From: Amycolatopsis nivea
GTDB taxonomy: Bacteria > Actinomycetota > Actinomycetes > Mycobacteriales > Pseudonocardiaceae
Length of the DNA: 64,000 nucleotides
NCBI RefSeq assembly: GCF_004522235.1
Contig: NZ_SDLT01000001.1
Span: 1 to 64,000, forward strand
Direction of reading: 5' to 3'
Below are positions 1 to 8,502 of the stretch, piece after piece. The notes beneath the pieces were generated by a model, which saw only the letters and a list, made by a program, of their open reading frames with translations, was not told the origin of the DNA and ran no database searches. Position 1 is the first letter of the stretch, and each line of letters starts with the position of its first letter. The translations under genes were made by a program, and so were the position numbers.

Positions 1-30
1 CTGCCAAACCCGCCCGAACACAACCCATTA

Positions 31-74
31 GGGCTCCTTGAAGGAATCTGATTCCCGCAAGGAGCCCTTCACGG
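31..74. repeat. Intergenic palindrome, terminator-like (core GGAATCTGATTCC)
   Basis: Arms GGGCTCCTTG and CAAGGAGCCC enclose the inner dyad GGAATC-T-GATTCC; the right arm continues into TTCACGG but the left arm does not. It lies just 3' of the GH31 gene (minus strand), so a bidirectional terminator role is plausible. It belongs to a family with members near 17789, 17851, 35247, 46346, 51355 and 60660. Confidence 0.75.
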
Positions 75-78
75 ACGG

Positions 79-3000
79 TCAGGCGATCGCGACAGTGAAA
101 ACGTGCAGCGCCGAGTTCGACGGCAGGGTGACCGCGACGGCCCGTTTGCCCGGGTCGAGCGGGACGGAGTTCGCGAACACCCGGTAGGCCACCGTCGGAT
201 AGGCCGGACCGGACTTCGTGTTCTTGCCCTGCACCGAGGCGACCGTGGTCGCGCCGTACTGGGCCGGGTCGGCGCAGCACCAGTTCGGGAAGCCGAGTTC
301 GGCCTGGCTCGTGCTGCCGTCGGCGTACCGGACGACGACCTGGCCCTTCGCCGCGGATCCGGTCCCGGTGCCGGTCAGGACCAGCTTGGCGCCGCTGCCC
401 TGCACGGCGACGGTCTGGCCGCCCGCGACGACATTGTCCGGCTTCCCGGCACCGGCGTCGGGCCAGGTCGCCTGAGCGCCGTCCGCGGTGAACTGCGCTC
501 CCGGTTTCAAGCCCGCTTCGGCGAGATCCTCCGCGCGGAAGCTGCTCCCGCTGCCGTCGAGGTCGCCGTTCGCGGCGTGTGCCGCGTCAGTGACCCCGAC
601 GTTCCCGTACGCCGCGGCCACCGTCGCGTACGGCACGGTGACCATCGCTGACCCGGTCGCTTCGTGCGTGCCCAGCCGGGCCTGGTACTTCGCGGTGGCG
701 GTCAGCTCGTAGTCCGCCGGACGCAGACCCGCGTCCGGGGTGAGCCGCACCGGCACCTGCACCGTCTGACCCGGCCACACGAGCGCCGGAGCCTTCGATG
801 CCTCGGCGTGGAAACCGTTGGCCTGCACGGACAATGCCACGTCACGCACCGGCAGCGGGGTGCTGTTGGTGAAGCTGGCGGTGGCCGACACAGCCTGGCC
901 CGGCGCGGCCGTCGCGGGAGCGGAAAGCCGCACCGAGGCGTTGTCGTCGGCGGGGAAGAACCCGCCGACCGCGCTCGCTCCGAGCAACCGGATGTCCTGA
1001 GCGGCACCGGAATCGATCGAGCCTGTCTTCACCCGGACGACGCCGCGCGCGGACGGGTCGTACCACCAGCCGGACGGGGCTCGGTCCAGCTCCGCCTTGC
1101 TGGCGTACTGCCGCAGCATGCCGTGGCCGCCCAGCACCGCCGCCGGTTTCGTTCCCGTGTGGACGGACAGCTGGTAGTTCCGCGCCGCCGGTTTGCCGGG
1201 ATAGGACCCAGCGCTCGCGCCGATCCCGACGGTCACCGTGCCCGGGCCGGACCCCGGCGCGTCCACCGTGAACGTCTGCCGGGCCTGCTCGCCGCGCTGG
1301 TAGCCGCGCGTGACGCCGTCGTCCTCGGTGAGGGTGAAGCTGCTCTTGCCCTGCGGGTACACGTCGACGTCCAGCCGGCTCTTGTCGCGGGTCTGCCAGG
1401 ACGTCGTGCCCTCCGCCCACATCGGCACGACAGCGCCGCCGCGGACGAACAGCGGCAGCTTGTCCAGCGGCGCGTCGTAACCGTCCACAGTGGTCGGACC
1501 GGTGTAGGTCCTGCCGCTCCAGTAGTCCGTCCAGGTGCCCTTGGGCAGGTAGATGCCGTTGCGCACGGACGAACTGTCGTAGACCGGGGCGACCAGGAAG
1601 TCCGTGCCGGACAGGAATTCGTACTTCGCCTTGTCGGTCCAGGCGTTCGGGTCGTCGGGATACTCCAGGGCCAGCGGCCGGACCTGGCCGACGCCGGTCT
1701 GGTGCGCCTGCACCGAGTAGCTGTAGGTATAGGGCAGCAGCCGTTCCTTGAGCAGCAGGTACTTGCGGTTGATCGAGGTGAACGGCTCGCCCTGGCGCCA
1801 GGGCTGCTTGTCCGACTTCGCCCAGCCGTCCATGGTCATCGCGACCGGGAGGAAGGACTTCCACTGCAGGTCGCGGACGTAGGTCTGCGGGCTGCCGCCG
1901 AAGATGCCGTCGATGTCGCCGGTGTTGTAGGCGATGCCGGACAGCGTCGAACCGGCGTAAGTCGGGATCTGCCACTTGATGTAGTCGTAGGAGCCGGACT
2001 GGTCTCCGCTCCAGAGCACGCCGCATCGTTGCGCGCCCGCCCAGCTCACCGGCTGCCAGACGAACCCGCGCGCGTCGCTGTTGTCCTCGATGCCCTTGTG
2101 CGCGGTGTCGCAGGCGTCGAGGGCGAACTGGTACCCGGGGCCGACCCAGGCGACGTCCAGTTTGCGCACGCGGACTCCGGCCTTGACCTCCTCGGCCTGG
2201 TTGGGCACGCCGTTCTCGGTCCAGAGGCCGAGCTGCATCTTGTTGTCCCGCAAGCCTTCGCCGGTCTGCTGGAGGTTTTCGTATCCGCAGCCGTAGCCGT
2301 CGTTGACCAGCATCCAGCCGTTGGGCATGCCGTGTTCGGGATAGCCCTCGGCGACCTGCACCGCGTCGAGGGTGTGCCGTTCGCCGCGGTTCGCGTTGTG
2401 CAGGTAGCAGTCGGAATCGCCGGTCTCCAGGCCGTAGATGGGTGGGAGGAACGGTTTGCCGACCAGGTCGGTGTAGCCGGAGATGACGTCCTTGAGCCCG
2501 TCGCCGACGACGTAGGTGGCGTCGAAGCGGCGCTCGTCGTGGGTCGTGCGGACCGGATCGGCGAACGAGTAGCTGCCGGGGGAGAAGGTGTTGCGCAGCA
2601 CGCCGTACCCGGCCGTCGAGGCGTAGAACGGCTGGGAGTTGGGCGCGCCGCCGTCGTTCCAGTTGTCGTCGGCGAAAATCTTGACGGTCTGGTCGCGGTG
2701 GCTGAACCGGCCGTTCTGCTCCCCGCCGCCGACGTACTGTTCGGCGGCGCCGCGGGCGAGCGTCTGCGTGGTGGTGTCCCCGGTCCAGGACAGCGGCGCG
2801 GACTCGGCCCAGAGCTGCTTGCGGTCCGCGCCGTCGTAGAGGGCGAACTTCAACGGGTGCTTGTAGGCGCGGAGCGTGGCCTTGCCGGTGCCGATGGCCC
2901 AGTAGGCGCCTCGGTCGGTGCGTTTCGGCGGCACGGGCGTTTTGCTGTTCGGCAGCACGATCTTGCTGCCCGCCGGATCGGTGAAGGTCCCGTCCGGCGC

Positions 3001-3216
3001 GAGCCAGACCCGGACGGCGGCCGCCGCGGGAAAGCTGACCCGGACGGCCGCGGCGCCCGCGGTCAGAGTGGTCACCGGGCCGTCGGCGGAGACGCCGGTC
3101 AGGTCGCCGAGCTGCCCGGCGGGGCCGGTGGCGGCGTGGGCGGAGGCGGGGGTCGCGACGGCCAGCAGAACCAGCGCTGAGGCCAGACATCGCAGCGATT
3201 GCTTAAATCTGCTCAT
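79..3216 (-). CDS. Secreted GH31 glycoside hydrolase, putative alpha-N-acetylgalactosaminidase
   Basis: Exported retaining alpha-glycosidase of family GH31, 1045 residues from this start. The start is chosen because GAGAGG lies 7 bases upstream of ATG and the protein then opens with a Sec signal peptide (MSRFKQSLRCLASALVLL, AHA cleavage region). A GH31 N-domain and barrel follow. The likely nucleophile is Asp354 (RKLDVAWVG) and the acid/base Asp405 (LWSGDQSG). A DUF5110-like region, a NEW3-type Ig domain (about 790-870) and a C-terminal beta domain of the kind seen at the ends of actinobacterial glycosidases complete it. The LDVAWVG-WSGD arrangement is what I recall for GH31 GalNAc-ases rather than alpha-glucosidases (WxDMNE). 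The adjoining tagatose-type operon supports that, but substrate is inferred; alpha-galactosidase or alpha-glucosidase remain possible. Confidence 0.85.
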   Translation of the reverse strand: MSRFKQSLRCLASALVLLAVATPASAHAATGPAGQLGDLTGVSADGPVTTLTAGAAAVRVSFPAAAAVRVWLAPDGTFTDPAGSKIVLPNSKTPVPPKRTDRGAYWAIGTGKATLRAYKHPLKFALYDGADRKQLWAESAPLSWTGDTTTQTLARGAAEQYVGGGEQNGRFSHRDQTVKIFADDNWNDGGAPNSQPFYASTAGYGVLRNTFSPGSYSFADPVRTTHDERRFDATYVVGDGLKDVISGYTDLVGKPFLPPIYGLETGDSDCYLHNANRGERHTLDAVQVAEGYPEHGMPNGWMLVNDGYGCGYENLQQTGEGLRDNKMQLGLWTENGVPNQAEEVKAGVRVRKLDVAWVGPGYQFALDACDTAHKGIEDNSDARGFVWQPVSWAGAQRCGVLWSGDQSGSYDYIKWQIPTYAGSTLSGIAYNTGDIDGIFGGSPQTYVRDLQWKSFLPVAMTMDGWAKSDKQPWRQGEPFTSINRKYLLLKERLLPYTYSYSVQAHQTGVGQVRPLALEYPDDPNAWTDKAKYEFLSGTDFLVAPVYDSSSVRNGIYLPKGTWTDYWSGRTYTGPTTVDGYDAPLDKLPLFVRGGAVVPMWAEGTTSWQTRDKSRLDVDVYPQGKSSFTLTEDDGVTRGYQRGEQARQTFTVDAPGSGPGTVTVGIGASAGSYPGKPAARNYQLSVHTGTKPAAVLGGHGMLRQYASKAELDRAPSGWWYDPSARGVVRVKTGSIDSGAAQDIRLLGASAVGGFFPADDNASVRLSAPATAAPGQAVSATASFTNSTPLPVRDVALSVQANGFHAEASKAPALVWPGQTVQVPVRLTPDAGLRPADYELTATAKYQARLGTHEATGSAMVTVPYATVAAAYGNVGVTDAAHAANGDLDGSGSSFRAEDLAEAGLKPGAQFTADGAQATWPDAGAGKPDNVVAGGQTVAVQGSGAKLVLTGTGTGSAAKGQVVVRYADGSTSQAELGFPNWCCADPAQYGATTVASVQGKNTKSGPAYPTVAYRVFANSVPLDPGKRAVAVTLPSNSALHVFTVAIA

Positions 3217-3229
3217 TGCATACCTCTCT

Positions 3230-3247
3230 TGCGCATTAAAATGCACA
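3230..3247. promoter_or_regulatory. 18-bp imperfect palindrome, candidate operator of the GH31 gene
   Basis: On the minus strand TGTGCATTTTAATGCGCA has half sites differing at one position. It sits immediately 5' of the ribosome binding site and just downstream of a candidate promoter, where a bound repressor would block transcription. The cognate regulator is not in the window. Confidence 0.4.
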
Positions 3248-3256
3248 TGGCGCTTC

Positions 3257-3285
3257 TGTATAGCGCACTCAGGCAGCGAAGTCAC
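3257..3285 (-). promoter_or_regulatory. Candidate sigma-A promoter of the GH31 gene
   Basis: Read on the minus strand, GTGACT (3280-3285) and TATACA (3257-3262) are 17 bases apart, about 40 bases upstream of the GH31 start. This suggests the glycosidase can be transcribed separately from the upstream kinase/aldolase operon. The 3217-3427 gap otherwise holds nothing recognisable. Confidence 0.45.
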
Positions 3286-3427
3286 CGGCCGAAGCGGTGG
3301 AGCAGACTTCCGTCGGTATCGAGGTCCGGGGGTGCCCGCCGAGCCGGATCCGGTGGGCGGCAGGCAGATCCGCGCGGTGCCGCTTCCCAGCACCGCGTTC
3401 AGCCTGACCCTAACCTCCCGGTTTCCC

Positions 3428-4264
3428 TTACCCGGCCAGCAGCCGGAGCAGCCGTGCCGTCTCCGCCGCCACCGCGGAGCGGCCGAGCCGGACATACTTG
3501 CGTGGGTCGACCGCCTCGGGCTGTTCCTCGAGGAACTGCCGGACCGCGCCGGTGAACAGCCCGTTGAGGTGCGTCGAGATGTTGATTTTCGCCATCCCGG
3601 CAGCCACCGCGCCGCGCAGTTCGTCGTCGGAAAGCCCAGAGGATCCGTGCAGCACCAAGGGAACCGGGACGGCGTCCCGCAGCCGCGTCACCAGCCCGCG
3701 GTCGACCGAGGCGGTGCGCGACAGCATCGCGTGCGACGTGCCGACCGCCACGGCCAGCGCGTCGACCCCGGTGGCGGCGACGAACTCCGCCGCCTCGTCC
3801 GGATCGGTGCGGGTGCCCGGCGCGTGCACGCCGTCCTTGCCGCCGACCTCGCCCAGTTCGGCTTCCACCGCGACTCCCGCCGCGTGGCAGAGGTCCGCCA
3901 CCTCGCGGGTGCTGCGCACATTGTCCGCATAGGACAGTCGCGAACCGTCGTACATCACGCTGTGCACGCCCAGTTCGATGCCTTCGCGGACCAGTCCGGT
4001 GTCCTCGATGTGGTCGAGATGCACGAGCACCTCCACCGACGCCCGGCGCGCGATCTCCAGCGAAGCCGCAGTGATCGGGGCCAGCCCGCCGTGGTAGGTC
4101 ACGCAGTTCTCGCTGATCTGCAGGATCACCGGCAACCGCGCCTGTTCGGCTCCGGAGACGATCGCCTCGGCGTGCTCGAGCAGGATCACGTTGAACGCGC
4201 CCACCGCGCCGCCCTGGTCCTGGGCCGAGGCGAGCAACCGGGCGAAAGCGGGGCGGGTGATCAT
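3428..4264 (-). CDS. Class II (zinc) fructose/tagatose-bisphosphate aldolase
   Basis: Cleaves a ketohexose 1,6-bisphosphate to dihydroxyacetone phosphate and glyceraldehyde 3-phosphate. It has 278 residues, the size of GatY/KbaY enzymes. Class II marks are visible: early GAFNV, zinc ligands in LVHLDHIED, an acidic AELGEVGGKDG stretch, and LHGSSGL followed by KINIST at the phosphate site. The ATG overlaps the stop of the upstream PfkB kinase by 4 bases, so translation is coupled. Its place with a SIS isomerase and a PfkB kinase favours tagatose over fructose bisphosphate, but sequence alone does not settle this. Confidence 0.85.
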   Translation of the reverse strand: MITRPAFARLLASAQDQGGAVGAFNVILLEHAEAIVSGAEQARLPVILQISENCVTYHGGLAPITAASLEIARRASVEVLVHLDHIEDTGLVREGIELGVHSVMYDGSRLSYADNVRSTREVADLCHAAGVAVEAELGEVGGKDGVHAPGTRTDPDEAAEFVAATGVDALAVAVGTSHAMLSRTASVDRGLVTRLRDAVPVPLVLHGSSGLSDDELRGAVAAGMAKINISTHLNGLFTGAVRQFLEEQPEAVDPRKYVRLGRSAVAAETARLLRLLAG

Positions 4265-5148
4265 GCGGACGCTCCGTTCAGGAATCGGCGGTACGCGGAC
4301 AGATCGATCTCTCCGGCGACCGGACGCAACACCGCGGCCGCACCGGCCGCGGCGGCCTGGCGCAGCGCCTCGTCCAGTGGCAGCCCGCGCACGAGCGCCG
4401 CGGCCAGTCCGGCAGTCGCCGCGTCCCCGGCACCGGTGGGGTTGCCGCGCACACCGGGCACGCCAGGAACCGAGATGACCTCGGCCCCGGTGTAGGCGGC
4501 GATGCCGTCCTCACCGCGTGACACCACAACCAGCCCGGCCCCGAGCCTGGACAACTCGGCGGCACCCGAGGCTGCATCGACGGCACCGGTGGCGGACAGG
4601 AGTTCCTCTCGATTCGGCTTAACATCGGCCCCGGCCCGCGCGGCGGCCAGCAACGCGGGCCCGGACGAATCGACCAGTGCCCGGACCCCGGCTTCCCGGG
4701 CCAGCCGAACCCAGTCGCCGACCAGTTCCGGCGCGGCGTTCCGGGGCAGGGAACCGGAAATCACGAGCAGCTCCGCGTCCCGCAGCCGGGTGGCGAGTAA
4801 CGCCGCGAACCGTTCCCATTCGGCGGCGGACAGTTGAGGCCCCGGCTCGGCGTACACCGTGGGATGTCCGTCGCCGATGACCGTGACCGTCGACCGGGTC
4901 TCGGCTTCGCACGCAATCGCGTCGAACGGAACCGCCAGCGCCGAGCCGAGCCAGCGTCCCGCGTCGCCGTCGAGCGGGAGCACTGCGTGCACGGGAATGT
5001 CCAGTGCCGCAAGGACATGGGCGACATTCACGCCTTTGCCGCCAGCGCGCCGCTGCACGTCGAGCACCCGGTTCGTGCCGCCGAGGATGTGGGCGCCGAC
5101 CCGGTAGGTGATGTCGACCGCGGGGTTGGGCGTGGCGACGATGATCAT
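4261..5148 (-). CDS. PfkB-family kinase (1-phosphofructokinase / tagatose-6-phosphate kinase type)
   Basis: ATP-dependent sugar-phosphate kinase of the ribokinase fold, 295 residues, usual for LacC/FruK. It shows the N-terminal TPNPAVDITY, the first PfkB signature in RAGGKGVNVAHVL, and the catalytic GNPTGAGDA with the base Asp near the C-terminus. The start is the ATG that overlaps the stop of the preceding ROK gene (ATGA); a much longer upstream reading frame runs antisense-like through that gene and is ignored. In the inferred pathway it makes the bisphosphate consumed by the next gene's aldolase. FruK function is the alternative. Confidence 0.85.
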   Translation of the reverse strand: MIIVATPNPAVDITYRVGAHILGGTNRVLDVQRRAGGKGVNVAHVLAALDIPVHAVLPLDGDAGRWLGSALAVPFDAIACEAETRSTVTVIGDGHPTVYAEPGPQLSAAEWERFAALLATRLRDAELLVISGSLPRNAAPELVGDWVRLAREAGVRALVDSSGPALLAAARAGADVKPNREELLSATGAVDAASGAAELSRLGAGLVVVSRGEDGIAAYTGAEVISVPGVPGVRGNPTGAGDAATAGLAAALVRGLPLDEALRQAAAAGAAAVLRPVAGEIDLSAYRRFLNGASA

Positions 5149-5966
5149 GGCAGTGCCAACAACGTCGCACCCACCACAGCAGCCCGATCCCCGTGGTGCG
5201 CCTGGACAATCGCAGGCGCGCGCAGCGCCCCGAGCCGATGCGCGACCTCGCGGGCGAGCGGGTCGAGCAGCAGGGCACCCGCCTCGGCGAGGCCGCCGCC
5301 CACGACCACGGTGGTGCAGCCTGCCACGGCGGTCGCCCAGGCGATCGGCTCCGCAAGCGCACGGACGCACTCCTCCCACGCCTCGGCCGCCGCCGGGTCT
5401 GCGTCGCGGACCCGCGCGGCGACAGCGGCCGCGTCCGGGGCTCCGGCTCGGCGCGCGAGTCCGGACGCCGACGCGACCTCCTCGACGCGGCGGCCGTCGG
5501 GCAGCCGGATCTGGCCGACTTCGCCTGCCCACGGGCCTGCGTCGAGCACCTCGCCGCGCACCACCAGTGCGGTCGCGAAACCGGTGCCGACCGGGGCGAA
5601 CAGCACCGGTCCCGAGGCTCCGGTCGCCGCGCCGGTGCGGGCTTCGGCGAGCGCGCCCGCGCGGACGTCCTGCCCGAACGCGAGCGGGACGTCGAGGCGA
5701 GCGGACACGAGGTCGTGGACCGGAACGTCGTCCCAGCCGAGGTTGACCGCCTTCACGCACCGTCCGGCGCGCTCGTCCACGATCCCCGGGACCACCAGGC
5801 CCACCGCCTCGACCGGATAGCGCGCGGCGGCCCGGGCCACCAGGTCGGCGAGCGCCGCAGGGTCGCCGAACGGGGTCCGTTCGCGCCATTCTGCGGACAC
5901 GGAACGGCCGTCGGTCACGCGCATCTTCACGGTCGTGCCGCCGACGTCGACGCCGAGGACGGCCAT
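5145..5966 (-). CDS. ROK-family sugar kinase lacking the zinc motif
   Basis: Predicted hexose/hexosamine kinase of 273 residues with the ROK phosphate-1 motif (VDVGGTTVKMRV) and a second ATP motif (VVVGGGLAEAG). The usual ROK zinc cluster (CxCGxxGCxE) is absent, and the conserved GEIGH histidine is replaced (GEVGQ), so it belongs to a metal-free or divergent branch. It starts on the ATG that shares one base with the SIS gene stop (TGATG) and ends overlapping the PfkB start. Galactosamine or GalNAc phosphorylation is the contextual guess; a regulator role is unlikely because no DNA-binding domain is present. Confidence 0.75.
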   Translation of the reverse strand: MAVLGVDVGGTTVKMRVTDGRSVSAEWRERTPFGDPAALADLVARAAARYPVEAVGLVVPGIVDERAGRCVKAVNLGWDDVPVHDLVSARLDVPLAFGQDVRAGALAEARTGAATGASGPVLFAPVGTGFATALVVRGEVLDAGPWAGEVGQIRLPDGRRVEEVASASGLARRAGAPDAAAVAARVRDADPAAAEAWEECVRALAEPIAWATAVAGCTTVVVGGGLAEAGALLLDPLAREVAHRLGALRAPAIVQAHHGDRAAVVGATLLALP

Positions 5967-6925
5967 CAGGCGAGGATGACCGAACGGGTCAGCGACCGCG
6001 GCCGATCGGGATCGAGCCCGCGCCGCCGCGCGAGCGCCACCGCGAACCGCTGCGCCACGACCAGCCCGGCGAGCGGGTCGAGGTCGTGGTGCACGAACCG
6101 GGCCCCGGTGCGGGCGATCTCGGCGGCCAGCCCGTCCGGGGTCTCGCCGAACGACCACACGAGCCTGCCGGGCTGCGCGATGGCGATCGGGCCGTGCCGG
6201 TAGTCCATCGCGGGGTAGGCCTCGGCCCAGAACTGCGCCGCTTCGCGGGTTTTGAGCGCGGCCTCGCAACTGATGCCAACCGCGGCCCCTCGCCCGATGA
6301 AGGTGACCTGTTCGGCGTCCAGCAGATCGTCGACCGGTTCCAGCAACGCGCGTTCAGCCTGCCGCGCCAGCTCTCCGATGTCGTCGCCGAGGCCGGCGCG
6401 CAGCAACGCGAGCGTGCTCGTGGCGAAGCGGGTCTGCACCACCGAACGTTCGTCGGCGAACGGCAGCTCGACTACCTCCGCCGCGACCGAGGCCGCAGGC
6501 CCATCGCCCACTGCGGTGATCAGCGTGGAGGGCTGCCCGGCCAGCGCGGACAGCAGTTCGATGATTTCGGTAGTGGTGCCGGACCGGGAGATCGCGACCA
6601 CCCGGTCGTACTCGCGGCCGGCCGGGTACTCGGACCCGGCGAACGCGTCGGTGACGCCGAGGCCCCGCTGCTCCCGCATGGCGGCGTAGCTCATCGCGAC
6701 GAACCAGCTGGTGCCGCATCCGACGACGGCCACCCGCTCGCCAGGCTGCGGCAGCACTCGGGCGGCGGGCCCGGCGCAGTCCGCGGCGGCCCGCCACATC
6801 TGCGGCTGGGAGGTCAGTTCGGCGGCCACGAAGGAACCCGGCGCGGAAAGCGCACCGGCCGCATCGGACACGGAGGACTCGGAGGACTCGGACGAGAACG
6901 ACTCGGGGGAGGACGGCTCTGACAT
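5966..6925 (-). CDS. Double-SIS-domain sugar-phosphate isomerase/deaminase (AgaS-like)
   Basis: First gene of the sugar operon, 319 residues. After a Ser/Glu-rich tail (residues 1-35) come two SIS domains: VVGCGTSWFVA with ISRSGTTTE, then FIGRGAAVGIS with EAALKTREAAQ, the arrangement of the GlmS isomerase half and of AgaS. AgaS-type enzymes convert galactosamine 6-phosphate to tagatose 6-phosphate with loss of ammonia, which would supply the downstream kinase and aldolase. GAAGGG 7 bases before the ATG fixes the start. A glucosamine-6-phosphate role cannot be excluded. No transporter or deacetylase is present nearby. Confidence 0.8.
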   Translation of the reverse strand: MSEPSSPESFSSESSESSVSDAAGALSAPGSFVAAELTSQPQMWRAAADCAGPAARVLPQPGERVAVVGCGTSWFVAMSYAAMREQRGLGVTDAFAGSEYPAGREYDRVVAISRSGTTTEIIELLSALAGQPSTLITAVGDGPAASVAAEVVELPFADERSVVQTRFATSTLALLRAGLGDDIGELARQAERALLEPVDDLLDAEQVTFIGRGAAVGISCEAALKTREAAQFWAEAYPAMDYRHGPIAIAQPGRLVWSFGETPDGLAAEIARTGARFVHHDLDPLAGLVVAQRFAVALARRRGLDPDRPRSLTRSVILA

Positions 6926-6982
6926 GAAGGCCCTTCGGTCCGTGAACTGAGCGCGACCCTCAGTGTAGACGATCGTTTCTGC

Positions 6983-7011
6983 TTGAAGTGAGCGATTTGC
7001 ATCATCTTCAA
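6983..7011. promoter_or_regulatory. Inverted repeat upstream of the sugar operon
   Basis: TTGAAG (6983-6988) and CTTCAA (7006-7011) form an inverted pair with a 17-base spacer in the A/T-richer stretch ahead of the SIS gene. It could hold the operator or promoter of the operon; I cannot assign a regulator family. Confidence 0.3.
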
Positions 7012-7104
7012 TCATGACGGATGGACTGTTGTGAGCGTCCGAACGTCGCGGAGCGGCAACGTGGCTACGAGCGCAGCCTGGTGCGGCCATAACAGGTGCA
7101 GAAC

Positions 7105-7152
7105 GTAAAAAAGCGCGAGCGGTGAGGGACGGGTGTCCCTCACCGCTCGCGC
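7105..7152 (-). terminator. Rho-independent terminator of pdxS
   Basis: A perfect 18-bp stem (arms at 7113-7130 and 7135-7152, 4-base loop) is followed on the minus strand by six T residues (7107-7112). This canonical form is rare in such GC-rich DNA. It lies 25 bases beyond the pdxS stop. Confidence 0.9.
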
Positions 7153-7177
7153 AGTCAGTTCAGGTGAAGCGGCTACG

Positions 7178-8089
7178 TCACCAGCCGCGCTCGGCGAGGC
7201 GGTGCGGCTCCGGCACGTCCTCGACGTTGATGCCCACCATGGCTTCGCCGAGCCCGCGCGAAACCTTCGCCAGCACGTCCGGGTCGTCGTGGAACGTCGT
7301 GGCCTTCACGATCGCCTCCGCGCGCTGCGCCGGGTTGCCGGACTTGAAGATGCCCGAACCCACGAACACGCCCTCCGCGCCGAGCTGCATCATCATCGCG
7401 GCGTCGGCCGGGGTGGCGATGCCGCCGGCGGTGAACAGCACGACGGGGAGCTTGCCCGCCTCGGCCACCTCGCGGACCAGCTCGTACGGCGCCTGCAGTT
7501 CCTTGGCCGCGACGAACAGCTCGTCCTCGGGCAGGGACTGCAGGCGGCGGATCTCGCCGCGGATCTTGCGCATGTGCGTGGTCGCGTTCGAAACGTCGCC
7601 GGTGCCGGCCTCGCCCTTCGACCGGATCATCGCCGCACCCTCGGTGATGCGGCGGAGCGCTTCGCCGAGGTTGGTCGCGCCGCAGACGAAGGGCACGGTG
7701 AACGCCCACTTGTCGATGTGGTTCGCGTAGTCGGCGGGGGTGAGCACCTCGGACTCGTCGATGTAGTCGACGCCGAGCGACTGCAGCACCTGCGCCTCGA
7801 CGAAGTGCCCGATCCGCGCCTTCGCCATGACCGGGATCGACACCGCTTCGATGATGCCGTCGATGAGGTCCGGGTCGCTCATCCGGGCGACGCCGCCCTG
7901 GGCGCGGATGTCCGCGGGGACGCGCTCCAGCGCCATGACGGCGACCGCGCCCGCGTCCTCGGCGATCTTGGCCTGGTCGGCGGTCACGACGTCCATGATC
8001 ACGCCGCCCTTGAGCATCTCCGCCATGCCGCGCTTGACCTTCGCGGTGCCGGTGACGGTCTGGGGTTCGGCGTTCTGCTGCTGCGACAC
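7178..8089 (-). CDS. pdxS: Pyridoxal 5'-phosphate synthase, lyase subunit PdxS
   Basis: Forms PLP from ribose 5-phosphate, glyceraldehyde 3-phosphate and ammonia delivered by PdxT. The 303-residue (beta/alpha)8 protein shows [17 protein letters not shown], the first catalytic lysine in VMAKARIGH (Lys90) and the second in RSKGEAGTG (Lys158), plus the phosphate loop FTAGGIATP. The GTG start (VSQQQN) is preceded by GAGAAAGG and gives the family length; more upstream codons in frame are not conserved-looking. It is transcribed away from pdxT, not in the common pdxST operon. Confidence 0.95.
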   Translation of the reverse strand: MSQQQNAEPQTVTGTAKVKRGMAEMLKGGVIMDVVTADQAKIAEDAGAVAVMALERVPADIRAQGGVARMSDPDLIDGIIEAVSIPVMAKARIGHFVEAQVLQSLGVDYIDESEVLTPADYANHIDKWAFTVPFVCGATNLGEALRRITEGAAMIRSKGEAGTGDVSNATTHMRKIRGEIRRLQSLPEDELFVAAKELQAPYELVREVAEAGKLPVVLFTAGGIATPADAAMMMQLGAEGVFVGSGIFKSGNPAQRAEAIVKATTFHDDPDVLAKVSRGLGEAMVGINVEDVPEPHRLAERGW

Positions 8090-8183
8090 CTTGCGGGCCT
8101 TTCTCGGGGGAGCTGAATGGGTCTTCTCCTCCAGCGTAAGACGACGGTGGACCGCTGAGGCAGGCCATTGCGCGGCTATCTCG

Positions 8184-8233
8184 GAAGGCCACTTTCCGCG
8201 CCGAAAGATCCACTTGGGCTCGGTCACTTTTCC
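8184..8233 (-). promoter_or_regulatory. Three direct AAGTGG-type repeats, candidate PdxR operators
   Basis: On the minus strand GAAAGTGGCCTTC (8184-8196), CAAGTGGATCTTTC (8203-8216) and GGAAAAGTGACCG (8221-8233) are spaced about 18-19 bases apart, upstream of pdxS. From memory, the MocR-type regulator PdxR of Corynebacterium binds an AAAGTGG-W-CTA-like motif, which these resemble. They sit inside the 413-bp gap 8090-8502 between pdxS and pdxT, in which I see no gene. No pdxR gene is in the window. Confidence 0.5.
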
Positions 8234-8361
8234 GCCGGGAAGCGTTGACCTGGGGCTTCCGGAACGGCCTACCATGGGAGACGAGGCCGGCCCGCAGGAG
8301 AAGGGCTGCCTCGATGTCAGGGGAGACCACCTTCGAGGTGGCCACTGGCGACAGATTTCAG

Positions 8362-8372
8362 CAGTCCACTTC
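8362..8372 (-). promoter_or_regulatory. Fourth AAGTGG motif, on the pdxT side
   Basis: GAAGTGGACTG on the minus strand matches the remembered PdxR half-site better than the three sites nearer pdxS. It lies about 130 bases upstream of the pdxT start, so the same regulator could govern both divergent genes. Confidence 0.4.
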
Positions 8373-8502
8373 ACGTCGGCCCGGGACCGGCCGCCGGAGC
8401 GCTCCGCGAGTGGGCGGCGGCCCCGGTGCTGCCCGCCTGACCTGCCCGGTTGCGTTCCGGGCGGCCCCCCTAAGCTGATGCGAACGTCTCACGGGAGGTC
8501 GG

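Noticed and set aside
664-3180. 838-residue plus-strand frame opposite the GH31 gene
   Set aside because: It is the complementary-strand shadow of the GH31 gene, with Arg/Gly/Val-rich low-complexity composition and no motifs.
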